Shown here in pieces: positions 1 to 8,674 of a stretch of DNA of 64,000 nt. The translations under genes and the position numbers were made by a program. The stretch lies in NCBI RefSeq assembly GCF_022952855.1, contig NZ_JALJDX010000215.1, positions 62,001 through 126,000 on the forward strand. Direction: 5' to 3'. The notes below the pieces were generated by a model, which worked only from the letters and a program-made list of their open reading frames with translations, made no database searches and was not told the origin of the DNA. Source of the stretch: Pseudomonas sp. RGM2987 (GTDB taxonomy: Bacteria; Pseudomonadota; Gammaproteobacteria; Pseudomonadales; Pseudomonadaceae). The first letter of the stretch is position 1. Every line of letters begins with the position of its first letter.

Positions 1-75
1 CGACAGACATGCCTGTAACAGGTTGTCTGCCCCGTCGACTTCGAGCGCTTTGCCGTCTACGTGGATAGTGGCCAT
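1..75 (-). CDS. nuoG: NADH-quinone oxidoreductase subunit G, 5' end only
   Basis: Only the first 25 codons are inside the window; the gene runs off the left edge. The protein begins MATIHVDGKALEVDG and continues to a Cys in the stretch NLLQACLS, the start of the N-terminal ferredoxin-like [2Fe-2S] domain of NuoG. NuoG carries several iron-sulfur clusters in the peripheral arm of complex I, between NuoF/NuoE and NuoB/NuoI. It follows nuoF on the same strand after a gap of 142 bases that holds a strong hairpin. Identity rests on this short N-terminus plus its position in the nuo operon. Confidence 0.9.
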   Translation of the reverse strand, partial: MATIHVDGKALEVDGADNLLQACLS

Positions 76-180
76 GGTTCAAAGTTCTTCGTTGGCCCGG
101 TGTCAGCGGGCGTGGCTAATGGAATCTTGTTATTCGTCCGAATCCAAACAGCCTCGGTGAAAAGGCGTCATCGGACGAAA

Positions 181-204
181 GGCGAAGGGCACGGACCCTT
201 CGCC
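181..204 (-). promoter_or_regulatory. Strong intercistronic hairpin between nuoF and nuoG
   Basis: A perfect 9-bp stem (GGCGAAGGG at 181-189 pairs with CCCTTCGCC at 196-204) closes a 6-base loop. Read in the nuo direction it is followed by TTTCG, too short a T run for a good terminator. It lies inside an operon whose genes are all needed together, so an mRNA processing or stabilising element, or a partial attenuator, is more likely than a full stop. That role is inference. Confidence 0.5.
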
Positions 205-217
205 TGTTTAAGCGTCG

Positions 218-1576
218 TTACGCGCCGACCATGGTCGGCGAGACCACCTGATTGAGATCGCCCGCGCGGGTTGGCGCGATGCCGGCCTCGAATTCAGGGC
301 GGAAGTATTTGATTGCGCTGCCCAACGGCTCCACGGCACCCGGTGCGTGAGCACAGAAGGTCTTGCCTGGGCCGAGGAAACCCACCAGGCCCAGCAGGGT
401 CTCGATGTCGCCGGGCTGGCCTTCGCCGTTCTCGATGGCCATCAGCAGCTTGACGCTCCAGGGCAAGCCATCGCGGCAAGGGGTGCAGAAGCCACAGGAT
501 TCGCGGGCGAAAAACTGCTCCATGTTGCGCAGCAGCGAGACCATGTTGACGCTGTCGTCCACCGCCATGGCCAGGCCTGTACCCATGCGGGTGCCGACCT
601 TGGCGATGCCGCCGGCGTACATCTGGGCGTCCAGGTGTTCGGGCAACAGGAAACCGGTACCGGCGCCGCCGGGCTGCCAGCACTTGAGCTTGTAGCCATC
701 GCGCATGCCGCCGGCGTAGTCCTCGAACAGCTCGCGGCCGGTGACGCCGAACGGCAGTTCCCACAGGCCCGGGTTCTTGACCTTGCCGGAGAAGCCCATG
801 AGCTTGGTGCCCATGTCTTCACTGCCGTCGCGGGCCAGGGATTTGTACCAGTCCACGCCGTCGGCAATGATCGCCGGCACGTTGCACAGGGTCTCGACGT
901 TGTTCACGCAGGTCGGCTTGCCCCACACGCCGACGGCGGCAGGGAAGGGCGGCTTGGAGCGTGGGTTGGCACGACGGCCTTCCAGGGAGTTGATCAGTGC
1001 GGTTTCTTCACCGCAGATGTAGCGCCCGGCACCGGTGTGCACGAACAGCTCGAAATCAAAACCCGAACCGAGGATGTTCTTGCCCAGAAGGCCAGCGGCC
1101 TTGGCTTCTTCCACGGCACGGTTGAGGTGCTTGGCGGCGGTGGTGTATTCGCCGCGCAGGAAGATGTAGCCACGGTAGGTTTTCAGCGCACGGGCGCTGA
1201 TCAGCATGCCTTCGATCAGCAGATGGGGCAGTTGCTCCATCAGCATGCGGTCCTTCCAGGTGTTGGGCTCCATTTCATCCGCGTTGCACAGCAGGTAGCG
1301 GATGTTGATGGATTCGTCCTTGGGCATCAGGCCCCATTTCACGCCTGTGGGGAAACCCGCACCGCCGCGCCCCTTGAGGCCGGAATCCTTCACGGTCTGG
1401 ACGATGTCGTCCTGGGCCATCTGGGTGAACGCCTTGCGCGCAGCGGCGTAGCCGTTCTTGGCCTGGTACTCGTCCAGCCAAACCGCTTCGCCGTCGTCAC
1501 GCAGACGCCAGGTCAGGGGGTGGGTTTCGGCCGAGCGCTGGATGCGGTTGGCGGGCCCGAAGGAAGTCAGGGTCAT
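218..1576 (-). CDS. nuoF: NADH-quinone oxidoreductase subunit F (NADH and FMN binding)
   Basis: This is the 51-kDa-type subunit of complex I. It binds NADH and FMN and passes electrons to the N3 iron-sulfur cluster on the cytoplasmic side. The glycine-rich nucleotide motif [10 protein letters not shown] sits at residues 69-78. The [4Fe-4S] ligands are visible as C361, C364 and C367 in ESCGFCTPC, plus C408 in TFCAHAPG. At 452 residues it matches the family (about 445 in E. coli). The ATG start overlaps the nuoE stop as ATGA, which suggests translational coupling. nuoG follows downstream. Confidence 0.97.
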   Translation of the reverse strand: MTLTSFGPANRIQRSAETHPLTWRLRDDGEAVWLDEYQAKNGYAAARKAFTQMAQDDIVQTVKDSGLKGRGGAGFPTGVKWGLMPKDESINIRYLLCNADEMEPNTWKDRMLMEQLPHLLIEGMLISARALKTYRGYIFLRGEYTTAAKHLNRAVEEAKAAGLLGKNILGSGFDFELFVHTGAGRYICGEETALINSLEGRRANPRSKPPFPAAVGVWGKPTCVNNVETLCNVPAIIADGVDWYKSLARDGSEDMGTKLMGFSGKVKNPGLWELPFGVTGRELFEDYAGGMRDGYKLKCWQPGGAGTGFLLPEHLDAQMYAGGIAKVGTRMGTGLAMAVDDSVNMVSLLRNMEQFFARESCGFCTPCRDGLPWSVKLLMAIENGEGQPGDIETLLGLVGFLGPGKTFCAHAPGAVEPLGSAIKYFRPEFEAGIAPTRAGDLNQVVSPTMVGA

Positions 1577-2070
1577 ACGTAGCCCTCCAGCAGTTTGGCG
1601 ACGCCGTCTGGCTTGACGTCACCGAAAGTGTCGTCGTCGATCATCAGCGCCGGGGCCTTGTCGCAGTTGCCCAGGCAGCACACCGGCAGCAGGGTGAAGC
1701 GGCCGTCGGCAGTGGTCTGGCCGAGGCCGATCCCCAGTTTGCCCTGGATCTCGCTGACCACTGACTCGTGGCCGCCGATGTAGCAGACCATGCTGTCGCA
1801 GACGCGAATGATGTGGCGGCCCACTGGCTGGCGGAAAATCTGGCTGTAGAAGGTCGCGACACCTTCGACGTCGCTGGCCGGGATGCCGAGGATCTCGCCG
1901 ATGGCGTAGAGCGCGCCATCGGGCACCCAGCCACGTTCCTTCTGGACGATCTTCAGGGCTTCGATCGACGCCGCGCGCGGGTCTTCGTAGTGATGCAGCT
2001 CGTGCTCGATGGCCGAGCGCTCGGTTTCGCTCAGGGCGAAACGGTCAGTCTGGATAAGCGTGCTGTTCAT
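1573..2070 (-). CDS. nuoE: NADH-quinone oxidoreductase subunit E ([2Fe-2S])
   Basis: This 24-kDa-type subunit works with NuoF in the NADH dehydrogenase module of complex I. It has the thioredoxin-like fold that holds the N1a [2Fe-2S] cluster; the four expected cysteines appear as the pair in [12 protein letters not shown] and the pair in CLGNCDKAP. The protein has 165 residues, the usual length. Its ATG lies 2 bases after the nuoCD stop, and its own stop overlaps the nuoF start by 4 bases, so nuoCD-E-F look like one translationally coupled unit. Confidence 0.97.
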   Translation of the reverse strand: MNSTLIQTDRFALSETERSAIEHELHHYEDPRAASIEALKIVQKERGWVPDGALYAIGEILGIPASDVEGVATFYSQIFRQPVGRHIIRVCDSMVCYIGGHESVVSEIQGKLGIGLGQTTADGRFTLLPVCCLGNCDKAPALMIDDDTFGDVKPDGVAKLLEGYV

Positions 2071-2072
2071 GC

Positions 2073-3857
2073 TTAGCGGTCCACGTCGGCCATAACGAAA
2101 TCGATACTACCCAGGTACGCAATCATGTCCGCGACCATGCTGCCTTTGATCACCGAAGGGATCTGTTGCAGGTGTGGGAAGCTTGGGGTGCGAATCCGGG
2201 TGCGGTAGCTCATGGTGCCGCCATCGCTCGTCAGGTAATAACTGTTGATGCCCTTGGTCGCTTCGATCATCTGGAAGGATTCGTTGGCCGGCATGACCGG
2301 GCCCCACGAAACCTGCAGGAAGTGCGTGATCAGGGTCTCGATGTGTTGCAGCGTGCGCTCCTTCGGCGGCGGCGTGGTCAGCGGGTGATCCGCCTTGTAC
2401 GGGCCTTCCGGCATGTTGCGCATGCATTGTTCGATGATCTTGACGCTCTGGCGCATTTCTTCCACGCGCACCATGCAGCGGTCATAGGCATCGCCGTTGG
2501 CCGCCAGTGGCACTTCGAATTCGAAGTTCTCGTAGCCCGAGTACGGGCGGGCCTTGCGCAGGTCGAAGTCCAGGCCGGTAGCACGCAGGCTCGGGCCGGT
2601 GACGCCCCATTCCAGCGCCTGCTTGGTGTTGTAGTCGGCAACGCCGATGGTACGACCCTTGAGGATGCTGTTTTGCAGGGCGGCCTTGGTGTATTCGTCC
2701 AGGCGCTTGGGCATCCATTCGACGAAGTCCTTGACCAGTTTTTCCCAACCGCGGGGCAGGTCGTGGGCGACGCCACCGATGCGGTACCAGGCCGGGTGCA
2801 GGCGGAAACCGGTGATCGCTTCGATCACGGTGTAGGCCTTCTGGCGGTCGGTGAAGGTGAAGAACACCGGGGTCATGGCGCCGACGTCCTGGATGTAGGT
2901 GCCCAGGAACAGCAGGTGGCTGGTGATGCGGAAGAACTCGGCCATCATGATGCGAATCACGTTGACCCGGTCCGGCACGGTGATGCCGGCCAGTTTCTCG
3001 ACCGAGAGCACATACGGCAGGTTGTTCATCACGCCGCCGAGGTAGTCGATACGGTCGGTGTACGGGATGTAGCTGTGCCAGGACTGACGCTCGCCCATCT
3101 TCTCGGCACCACGGTGGTGGTAGCCGATGTCCGGGACGCAATCGACGATTTCTTCGCCATCCAGTTGCAGGATGATACGGAACGCACCGTGGGCCGAAGG
3201 GTGGTTCGGGCCGAGGTTGAGGAACATGTAGTCCTCGTTCGCCCCGGAGCGCTTCATGCCCCAGTCTTCGGGCTTGAAGCGCGCGGCTTCTTCCTCGATC
3301 TGCTGCTTGGCCAGGGACAGGCTGTACGGATCGAATTCGGTGGCGCGGGCCGGGAAGTCCTTGCGCAGCGGGTGACCTTCCCAGGTCGGCGGCATCATGA
3401 TGCGGGTCAGGTGCGGGTGGCCGGGGAAGTCGATGCCGAACATGTCCCAGACTTCGCGCTCGTACCAGTTGGCGTTCGGCCAGATGCTGGTCACGGACGG
3501 CACGCTGAGGTCGCTCTCGGACAAGGCGACCTTGATCATTACGTCACTATTACGTTCTACCGACAGCAGGTGATAGAACACGGTGAAATCGACACCGTCG
3601 GGCAGCCCGTGACGCTTGGTGCGCAGGCGCTCGTCCACGCCGTGCAGGTCATAGAGCATGACGTAGGGCTTGGGCAGGTTGCGCAGGAAGGTCAGGACTT
3701 CGACGAGCCTGGCGCGGGCCACCCAGAGCACCGGCATGCCGGTGCGGGTCGCCTGGGCGGTGAACGCGTCAGGACCAAAACGGTTGTTCAGTTCGACGAC
3801 CACATCCTGGTCGTCTGCCTTGTAAGGCGGGATGTACAGAGCACTGCCTGTAGTCAT
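2073..3857 (-). CDS. nuoCD: NADH-quinone oxidoreductase fused subunit C/D
   Basis: One 594-residue protein joins the 30-kDa (NuoC) and 49-kDa (NuoD) subunits of complex I, which are separate genes in many bacteria. The NuoC part covers about residues 1-190, with the typical stretch [17 protein letters not shown]. The NuoD part follows, with [15 protein letters not shown] and [10 protein letters not shown], and ends in [10 protein letters not shown]. NuoD helps form the quinone site in the peripheral arm. The fusion is normal for Pseudomonas and enterobacteria, so it is not a sequencing artefact. The gene lies between nuoB and nuoE. Confidence 0.98.
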   Translation of the reverse strand: MTTGSALYIPPYKADDQDVVVELNNRFGPDAFTAQATRTGMPVLWVARARLVEVLTFLRNLPKPYVMLYDLHGVDERLRTKRHGLPDGVDFTVFYHLLSVERNSDVMIKVALSESDLSVPSVTSIWPNANWYEREVWDMFGIDFPGHPHLTRIMMPPTWEGHPLRKDFPARATEFDPYSLSLAKQQIEEEAARFKPEDWGMKRSGANEDYMFLNLGPNHPSAHGAFRIILQLDGEEIVDCVPDIGYHHRGAEKMGERQSWHSYIPYTDRIDYLGGVMNNLPYVLSVEKLAGITVPDRVNVIRIMMAEFFRITSHLLFLGTYIQDVGAMTPVFFTFTDRQKAYTVIEAITGFRLHPAWYRIGGVAHDLPRGWEKLVKDFVEWMPKRLDEYTKAALQNSILKGRTIGVADYNTKQALEWGVTGPSLRATGLDFDLRKARPYSGYENFEFEVPLAANGDAYDRCMVRVEEMRQSVKIIEQCMRNMPEGPYKADHPLTTPPPKERTLQHIETLITHFLQVSWGPVMPANESFQMIEATKGINSYYLTSDGGTMSYRTRIRTPSFPHLQQIPSVIKGSMVADMIAYLGSIDFVMADVDR

Positions 3858-3929
3858 GGTTATTTATCGCTTTCGGTCAACGTAAAGAATGAAGCCAGTG
3901 TCTCGTTTCTTGGGCAGAACAGAGCTGGA

Positions 3930-4604
3930 TCAGACTTCGTCGGGGCTGCGCAGGTTGGTGACTGCGATTCGCTGTTCGCGGCGCTCTTCCTTGGTCGACG
4001 GCATATCGGCGCGGTAGACGCCTTGATCACCGACCACCCAGGACAACGGGCGACGTTCCTGTCCGATGGATTCCTGCAGCAGCATCAGGCCTTGCAGGAA
4101 CGCTTCGGGGCGGGGCGGGCAGCCGGGCACATAGACATCCACCGGGAGGAACTTGTCGACTCCCTGGACCACGGAATAAATGTCGTACATGCCGCCGGAA
4201 TTGGCACAGGCGCCCATGGAAATGACCCACTTGGGTTCCAGCATCTGTTCGTACAGGCGCTGGATGATAGGGGCCATTTTCAGGAACGGCGTACCGGCGA
4301 TAACCATGAAATCCGCCTGGCGCGGCGATGCCCGGATCACCTCGGCGCCAAAGCGCGCGATGTCGTGGGGCGCCGTGAAGGCGGTGGTCATTTCCACGTA
4401 GCAGCACGAAAGGCCGAAGTTGTACGGCCACAGGGAGTTCTTGCGACCCCAGTTGACCGTGCTGTTCAGCACGTCTTCGAGCTTGCCCATGAAGATGTTC
4501 TTGTGGACTTGATCTTCTAACGGATCAGCAACGGTTTCCCGCTTGCCGATCGGATACTGCTCGTTAGGAGCATCGGGGTCGATCCTGGTGAGATTGTATT
4601 GCAT
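3930..4604 (-). CDS. nuoB: NADH-quinone oxidoreductase subunit B (cluster N2)
   Basis: NuoB holds the [4Fe-4S] cluster N2, the last carrier before quinone in complex I. The tandem cysteines appear in [10 protein letters not shown], with further ligands in MGACANSGG and PGCPPRPE. I place the start at the ATG at 4604 (MQYNLTRID, 224 residues), not at an in-frame TTG two codons upstream: the ATG has a GAGG element at suitable distance and matches the usual family N-terminus. nuoA ends 10 bases upstream. A gap of about 70 bases separates it from nuoCD. Confidence 0.96.
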   Translation of the reverse strand: MQYNLTRIDPDAPNEQYPIGKRETVADPLEDQVHKNIFMGKLEDVLNSTVNWGRKNSLWPYNFGLSCCYVEMTTAFTAPHDIARFGAEVIRASPRQADFMVIAGTPFLKMAPIIQRLYEQMLEPKWVISMGACANSGGMYDIYSVVQGVDKFLPVDVYVPGCPPRPEAFLQGLMLLQESIGQERRPLSWVVGDQGVYRADMPSTKEERREQRIAVTNLRSPDEV

Positions 4605-4614
4605 TGCCAAAGCC

Positions 4615-5028
4615 TCATTGTTTCAGCTTCGCTTGCCGCTTGCGCCGAGCTTCCGGAGCCCAATCAAGTGCCCCCACCCGGTAAAGGTAGACAAGACCTG
4701 CCAACAGAATTGCTATGAAAACGAGAGCTTCGACGAATCCGGTCCAGCCGCTTTCGCGGACGGACACAGACCAGGCAAAGAGAAAGAGGGCTTCGATATC
4801 GAAGATCACGAAAAGCATCGCGACCAGATAGAATTTGGCTGAGAGCCGCAAGCGGGCGCCACCGGTGGGTAGCATGCCGGACTCGAACGGTTCGTTTTTG
4901 CTGCGGCCCCAGGCTCGTGACCCGAGAAGGCTCGACACGCCGAGCATGAAGGCACACAGGCCGACAACGCCCAGAAGGAAAATGGCAAAGCCCCAGTTGT
5001 GGGCCATGAGTCCTGTCGCTTCGGGCAT
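4615..5028 (-). CDS. nuoA: NADH-quinone oxidoreductase subunit A (membrane)
   Basis: First gene of the nuo operon. The 137-residue membrane protein has three predicted transmembrane helices (about residues 14-36, 66-88 and 96-118) and the conserved loop [12 protein letters not shown] between helices 1 and 2, typical of NuoA at the junction of membrane and peripheral arms. The start at 5028 ([12 protein letters not shown]) follows TTAAGGATTTCCAGC, an AAGGA Shine-Dalgarno at good spacing. The frame stays open 25 codons further upstream, but that extension has no comparable signal and is not expected in the family. Confidence 0.95.
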   Translation of the reverse strand: MPEATGLMAHNWGFAIFLLGVVGLCAFMLGVSSLLGSRAWGRSKNEPFESGMLPTGGARLRLSAKFYLVAMLFVIFDIEALFLFAWSVSVRESGWTGFVEALVFIAILLAGLVYLYRVGALDWAPEARRKRQAKLKQ

Positions 5029-5144
5029 GCTGGAAATCCTTAACAGAGGGCAAGGGCCTCTGAGCTTGAAAAGAAATAACGCAGTGACGATATGTCGCAG
5101 CAATTAATCGCGGTGATTTTAGGGCTAAACACTGGGCAAGTAAA

Positions 5145-5173
5145 ATTCCTATAGCGAAATTATTTATAGGAAT
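5145..5173. promoter_or_regulatory. Inverted repeat upstream of nuoA
   Basis: ATTCCTATA at 5145-5153 is repeated as its exact complement TATAGGAAT at 5165-5173, with an AT-rich spacer of 11 bases. It lies 117-145 bases before the nuoA start, in the AT-rich part of the gap where the nuo promoter should be. A dimeric regulator site is the simplest reading; which protein would bind is unknown. Confidence 0.4.
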
Positions 5174-5261
5174 AAGGACATAGACCAACTCCACGACCCC
5201 CCGGCCCCGGCCACGCGGGCATTGGGCCCTTATTCGTCAAATGTATTTCGTGCCGGATGTG

Positions 5262-5296
5262 ACAATGATAATGGCTTTCAAATGATAATTATTATT
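5262..5296. promoter_or_regulatory. Fur-box-like cluster
   Basis: The 19 bases at 5278-5296 (TCAAATGATAATTATTATT) match the classical Fur box GATAATGATAATCATTATC at 14 of 19 positions. Just upstream, 5261-5272 reads GACAATGATAAT, matching 11 of 12 bases of the first part of the same consensus. Several adjacent GATAAT hexamers are typical of a real Fur operator. A weak promoter-like GTGACA at 5259-5264 and GATAAT at 5284-5289 overlap it. No convincing plus-strand gene follows; a small RNA or control of nuo on the other strand are the options. Confidence 0.55.
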
Positions 5297-5546
5297 GTTT
5301 GTGGTGACTTTCACTCAGCCATTTTCATGCAGTCGCCACGAACTTTTCTTACATGGCAGAGACTGTAATTGTCAGCGCCGGCCGTTTTACTCTTTTTCAG
5401 ACTGCCTGATACTGCGTTCGATCAATTTTTTTGAAGAGTCTTCGATTTCTTGTGCCCAATGCCATTCAGTCATGCTGCAGATCCTGTGGGAGGGTTCGGC
5501 AGTGTTCTTGAAATACTGTAGGCGAAAAAAAGCCCCGAACCAGTCG

Positions 5547-5702
5547 CAATACCTTTCACTTAAGGTTTATCACTTGTCGTGGCGAGGGAGCTTGCTCCCG
5601 CTGGGCTGCGTAGCAGCCCCAAAAGCTTGGGACCGCTGCGCGCGCCTGCTGGAGCATGCACCCCCGCCACGGAGCGGTGACATCCTTAAGTGAACAGCAT
5701 TA
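5547..5702. mobile_element. 156-bp MITE-like element with IS4-type ends
   Basis: The ends are imperfect inverted repeats, 15 of 19 bases identical: CAATACCTTTCACTTAAGG at the left and, on the other strand, TAATGCTGTTCACTTAAGG at the right. The inner 10 bases (5556-5565 and 5684-5693) are a perfect match. From memory these ends resemble those of IS4 of E. coli (TAATGCCGATCAGTTAAGG), a family that makes target duplications of about 11-13 bp, which fits the 11 bp seen. The element codes for nothing; inside it lies a degenerate REP pair. It would need a transposase supplied from elsewhere. Confidence 0.75.
5579..5670. repeat. Degenerate REP pair (family A) inside the MITE
   Basis: The left arm GTGGCGAGGGAGCTTGCTCC is intact. 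The right arm, GTGGCGGGGGTGCATGCTCC on the other strand, has diverged. This is the same REP family found in many other gaps of this window, here carried inside a transposable element. Confidence 0.8.
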
Positions 5703-5779
5703 CGAACCAGTCGGGGCTTCAGATCGTCGGCCTTGCGGTTAGCTTTTATTCGGTCCGCAAGGGCCGTTTATCAAATGGA

Positions 5780-7105
5780 TCAGTGGAACTGCTCTTCTTC
5801 GGTCGAACCGGTCAGTGCGGTGACCGATGAGGTGCCGCCCTGGATCACGGTGGTCATGTCGTCGAAGTAGCCGGTGCCCACTTCCTGCTGGTGAGCCACG
5901 AAGGTGTAGCCCTTGGCGGCGTCGGCGAATTCCTGCTCTTGCAACTTCACGTAGGCGGTCATGTCGTTGCGGGCGTAGTCGTGCGCCAGGTTGAACATGC
6001 TGTGCCACATGTTGTGAATGCCGGCCAGGGTGATGAACTGGTGCTTGTAGCCCATGGCGGACAGTTCGCGCTGGAACTTGGCGATGGTCGCGTCGTCCAG
6101 GTTTTTCTTCCAGTTGAAGGAAGGCGAGCAGTTGTACGACAGCAGCTGGTCTGGGTATTCCTTCTTGATGGCTTCGGCGAAACGACGCGCCTCGTCCAGG
6201 TCCGGCTTGGCGGTTTCGCACCAGATCAGGTCGGCGTACGGTGCGTAGGCCAGGCCGCGAGCGATGGCCTGGTCGAGACCGGCGCGCACTTTATAGAAGC
6301 CTTCCTGGGTGCGGGTACCGGTTACGAACGGTTGGTCGTACGGGTCGCAGTCCGAAGTCAGCAGGTCAGCGGCGTTGGCGTCGGTGCGGGCCAGGATGAT
6401 GGTCGGGACACCAGCAACGTCAGCGGCCAGGCGGGCAGCGGTCAGCTTCTGCACGGCTTCCTGGGTCGGTACCAATACCTTGCCGCCCATGTGGCCGCAT
6501 TTCTTCACCGAAGCCAGTTGGTCTTCGAAGTGAACGCCGGCGGCGCCTGCTTCGATCATGCTCTTCATCAGCTCGTAGGCGTTCAGTACGCCGCCGAAAC
6601 CGGCCTCGGCGTCAGCCACGATCGGGGCGAAGTAGTCGATGTAGCCTTCGTCGCCCGGGTTCTTGCCGGCTTTCCACTGGATCTGGTCGGCGCGACGGAA
6701 CGAGTTGTTGATGCGCTTGACCACGGTTGGAACCGAGTCCACCGGGTACAGCGACTGGTCAGGGTACATCGACTCGGCGGAGTTGTTGTCCGCAGCCACT
6801 TGCCAGCCCGACAGGTAGATCGCCTGGATACCGGCCTTGACTTGCTGCACAGCCTGGCCGCCGGTCAGGGCACCCATGCAGTTGACGAAATCTTTCTCAG
6901 GGCGGAAGGACGGCTTGGCGCCTTGGGTCACCAGGTTCCAGAGCTTTTCGGCGCCCAGTTTCGCAAAGGTGTGCTCAGGTTGAACCGAGCCACGCAGACG
7001 GACGACGTCAGCAGCCGAATAATTGCGCTTCACGCCTTTCCAGCGCGGGTTTTCAGCCCAGTCTTTTTCAAGGGCTGCAATTTGCTGTTCGCGTGTCAGT
7101 GCCAT
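5780..7105 (-). CDS. aceA: Isocitrate lyase
   Basis: First enzyme of the glyoxylate shunt: it splits isocitrate into succinate and glyoxylate, allowing growth on acetate and fatty acids. The 441-residue protein is the short bacterial form. The catalytic loop [17 protein letters not shown] is intact, as are the substrate-binding stretches [10 protein letters not shown] near the N-terminus and YNCSPSFNW near the C-terminus. It starts at an ATG with a GAGG element about 10 bases upstream. It stands alone between the nuo operon and a small-protein gene, on the same strand as nuo, so its terminator matters for nuo. Confidence 0.97.
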   Translation of the reverse strand: MALTREQQIAALEKDWAENPRWKGVKRNYSAADVVRLRGSVQPEHTFAKLGAEKLWNLVTQGAKPSFRPEKDFVNCMGALTGGQAVQQVKAGIQAIYLSGWQVAADNNSAESMYPDQSLYPVDSVPTVVKRINNSFRRADQIQWKAGKNPGDEGYIDYFAPIVADAEAGFGGVLNAYELMKSMIEAGAAGVHFEDQLASVKKCGHMGGKVLVPTQEAVQKLTAARLAADVAGVPTIILARTDANAADLLTSDCDPYDQPFVTGTRTQEGFYKVRAGLDQAIARGLAYAPYADLIWCETAKPDLDEARRFAEAIKKEYPDQLLSYNCSPSFNWKKNLDDATIAKFQRELSAMGYKHQFITLAGIHNMWHSMFNLAHDYARNDMTAYVKLQEQEFADAAKGYTFVAHQQEVGTGYFDDMTTVIQGGTSSVTALTGSTEEEQFH

Positions 7106-7612
7106 GGAGATAAACCTCGTCGCGTCTTGTAGAAAAAATCATTCGGGGTGAACTATTCCTACTCCTGCCTACGGCGCCAATCATTGGCGAAGCAGGCTGC
7201 TCGCTGGCCAGGGGGCCGGGCGCACAAGTCGGTTGAGGCGGGGCGGCGACGGGATGAACGATGGGCTCGAGGGGAAAGTGAGCAGGTAGGGGCGAGCTGC
7301 GGGCGCATGCAGGCGTCGTGGGCCTTTATACGGACTCAGAGTGATGCCGGGTTACCTAGTTACGCTTCCGTCCCTCGGGACAACTTCGTTCCAGTCGCAA
7401 CCTCGTCAAACACACCTTGTGGGCGGTACAGACACGAATCGGCTCGCAGGGTAGTTGCAAGCGTCGACCCGAAGGCCCTTGCCAGGGCCCCTGATTAGCG
7501 GGAGCGAGGCCATCATGCCTTCGGTTTTTTGGCTCGTCAAACGTTTTGTAGTGCTTTTTTTCCAGCACTACATCTTTGGTCTAATAAGACTCGTCAGTCA
7601 GTTTTCGGTGCT
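7106..7612. other. Gap upstream of aceA
   Basis: About 500 bases without a supported gene. It must hold the aceA promoter, but I see no clear -35/-10 pair. Open frames on both strands here have no family resemblance and poor starts. A short palindrome, GGCCCTTGCCAGGGCC, lies near 7475-7490 with no T run beside it. Confidence 0.4.
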
Positions 7613-8374
7613 TCAGTTCAGGGTGTCGACCTTGACCCGCAGAATCATGTCATCGCGGCCCTGGGTCGAGTAGCTGCGGGTCAGGCCCTGTTTATCGGCC
7701 TGGGTCTGGCGATTGACCCCGGCCAGGGTGATCCACTCACCCAGTCGTCCGCTGACGGTTGTGTCGGTACTTTGCACATTCACTACATCGGGACGCTCCT
7801 GGCTCATGCGGTCACGGTTGGTACTGATGCTCAGATGAACGGTCTCGCCGGTAACGCTGGCCGTGACATAAAACCCCTGGGTGACGTTGCGGTATTCGGT
7901 CTGGCTTTGCAGGCGGCCGTAGTTGTCGGTCTGGCTGCTGGTGAACGGCACGCTCTGACCTACCTGGATCAGTGCCGGCTGGCCTTCGCTGGCTTGCACC
8001 TGCTGCACGCCACCGTCACGGCTGGCGGTGCTGCGGTTGATGATGCGGGTCTGGCTCGGGGCGGCGCCGTTGATGGAGTAGCCCTGGTCGCCTTGCAGGT
8101 TGTTTTCGTTGGTATCCACCGTAATCAGCAGGCGCTTGGGCGCGGTGTCGAGTTGGGCGAGGAATTGCCGCAGCTCTTCGATCTTGCCCGGGTCGGCATT
8201 GACGATCAGTTGGTTGCCGTAGGCGCTGACCTGGCCGTCCTTGCCGATGAAGTTCTGCGCCACCGGCAGCAGGTCGGCGCTGGTGCGGTAGTTCAGTGGC
8301 ACGATCTGCGTGTCGGCCAGCACCGACAGGCTGCAGCCGAGCAGCAGGGTGACCAGGAGGGTGCGTAAGGACAT
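7613..8374 (-). CDS. Secreted protein with secretin N-terminal-type domain
   Basis: A 253-residue protein with a signal peptide (MSLRTLLVTLLLGCSLSVLA, cut before DTQIV). The stretch IVPLNYRTSADLLPVAQNFIGKDG and the following INADPGK-type segment resemble the short N1/NolW repeat domains of secretins (residues about 24-95), without the membrane pore domain. A homologue sits beside aceA in P. aeruginosa, where its role is not known to me. The start at 8374 follows GGAGAAATGGA; the frame stays open further upstream into REP sequence, which I exclude. Probably periplasmic. The function is unknown. Confidence 0.75.
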   Translation of the reverse strand: MSLRTLLVTLLLGCSLSVLADTQIVPLNYRTSADLLPVAQNFIGKDGQVSAYGNQLIVNADPGKIEELRQFLAQLDTAPKRLLITVDTNENNLQGDQGYSINGAAPSQTRIINRSTASRDGGVQQVQASEGQPALIQVGQSVPFTSSQTDNYGRLQSQTEYRNVTQGFYVTASVTGETVHLSISTNRDRMSQERPDVVNVQSTDTTVSGRLGEWITLAGVNRQTQADKQGLTRSYSTQGRDDMILRVKVDTLN

Positions 8375-8516
8375 TCCATTTCTCCGCGAGACAAAGGCTT
8401 GATATTGCCAGTTTGTCGGCTCCGGGTGGGGCAAGTTGAATGATAGACGGCAAAACGCCCCGGCATCGGTGGATGGCGGGGCGTGTTGGTGATGCAGAGT
8501 GCTCTTGTGGCGAGGG

Positions 8517-8635
8517 GATTCATCCCCGCTGGGCTGCGCAGCAGTCCCAAACCAGTCACTGCGGAGTGTCAGGGTAATGCAATCAGATTCATTGGGGCTG
8601 CTGCGCAGCCCAGCGGGGATAAATCCCCTCGCCAC
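8517..8635. repeat. REPIN, family A
   Basis: Two REP arms in inverted orientation: GTGGCGAGGGGATTCATCCC at the left and its counterpart ending CCCCTCGCCAC at the right, each with an inner GGCTGC(G/T)CAGC hairpin. It sits in the gap between two minus-strand genes. Confidence 0.85.
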
Positions 8636-8674
8636 AGAATCTCCTTGCCACAGAGAAATGCCCTTGCCACGGGG

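Larger units (their letters stand above)
5536..5713. repeat. 11-bp target-site duplication flanking the inserted element
   Basis: CGAACCAGTCG occurs at 5536-5546 and again at 5703-5713, exactly at the two edges of the element at 5547-5702. Removing the element and one copy restores a complete intrinsic terminator on the minus strand, which is strong evidence that this is a true target duplication made by transposition. Confidence 0.85.
5524..5725 (-). terminator. aceA intrinsic terminator, split by the MITE
   Basis: Without the insertion the minus strand reads GAAGCCCCGACTGGTTCG followed by GGGCTTTTTTT: an 8-bp stem AGCCCCGA/TCGGGGCT, a 5-base loop and a run of T. The 5' arm is now at about 5711-5719. 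The 3' arm and T run are at about 5525-5537, some 167 bases further on. The interruption falls in the loop. The terminator may be weakened or replaced by structure in the element. Confidence 0.75.

Noticed and set aside
2166-4520. 784-codon open frame opposite nuoCD and nuoB
   Set aside because: It is antisense to strongly conserved complex I genes, has no recognisable domain, and arises from high-GC third-position bias.
5295-5693. 132-codon plus-strand frame starting at the Fur box
   Set aside because: No Shine-Dalgarno or family resemblance, and it reads through the MITE and REP sequence. A non-coding RNA fits the Fur box better.
7475-7490. GGCCCTTGCCAGGGCC palindrome as a terminator
   Set aside because: No T run on either strand and not placed after a gene in a way that needs a stop.
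7148-7498. 116-codon plus-strand frame upstream of aceA
   Set aside because: Arg-rich, low-complexity, no plausible start signal and no recognisable domain.
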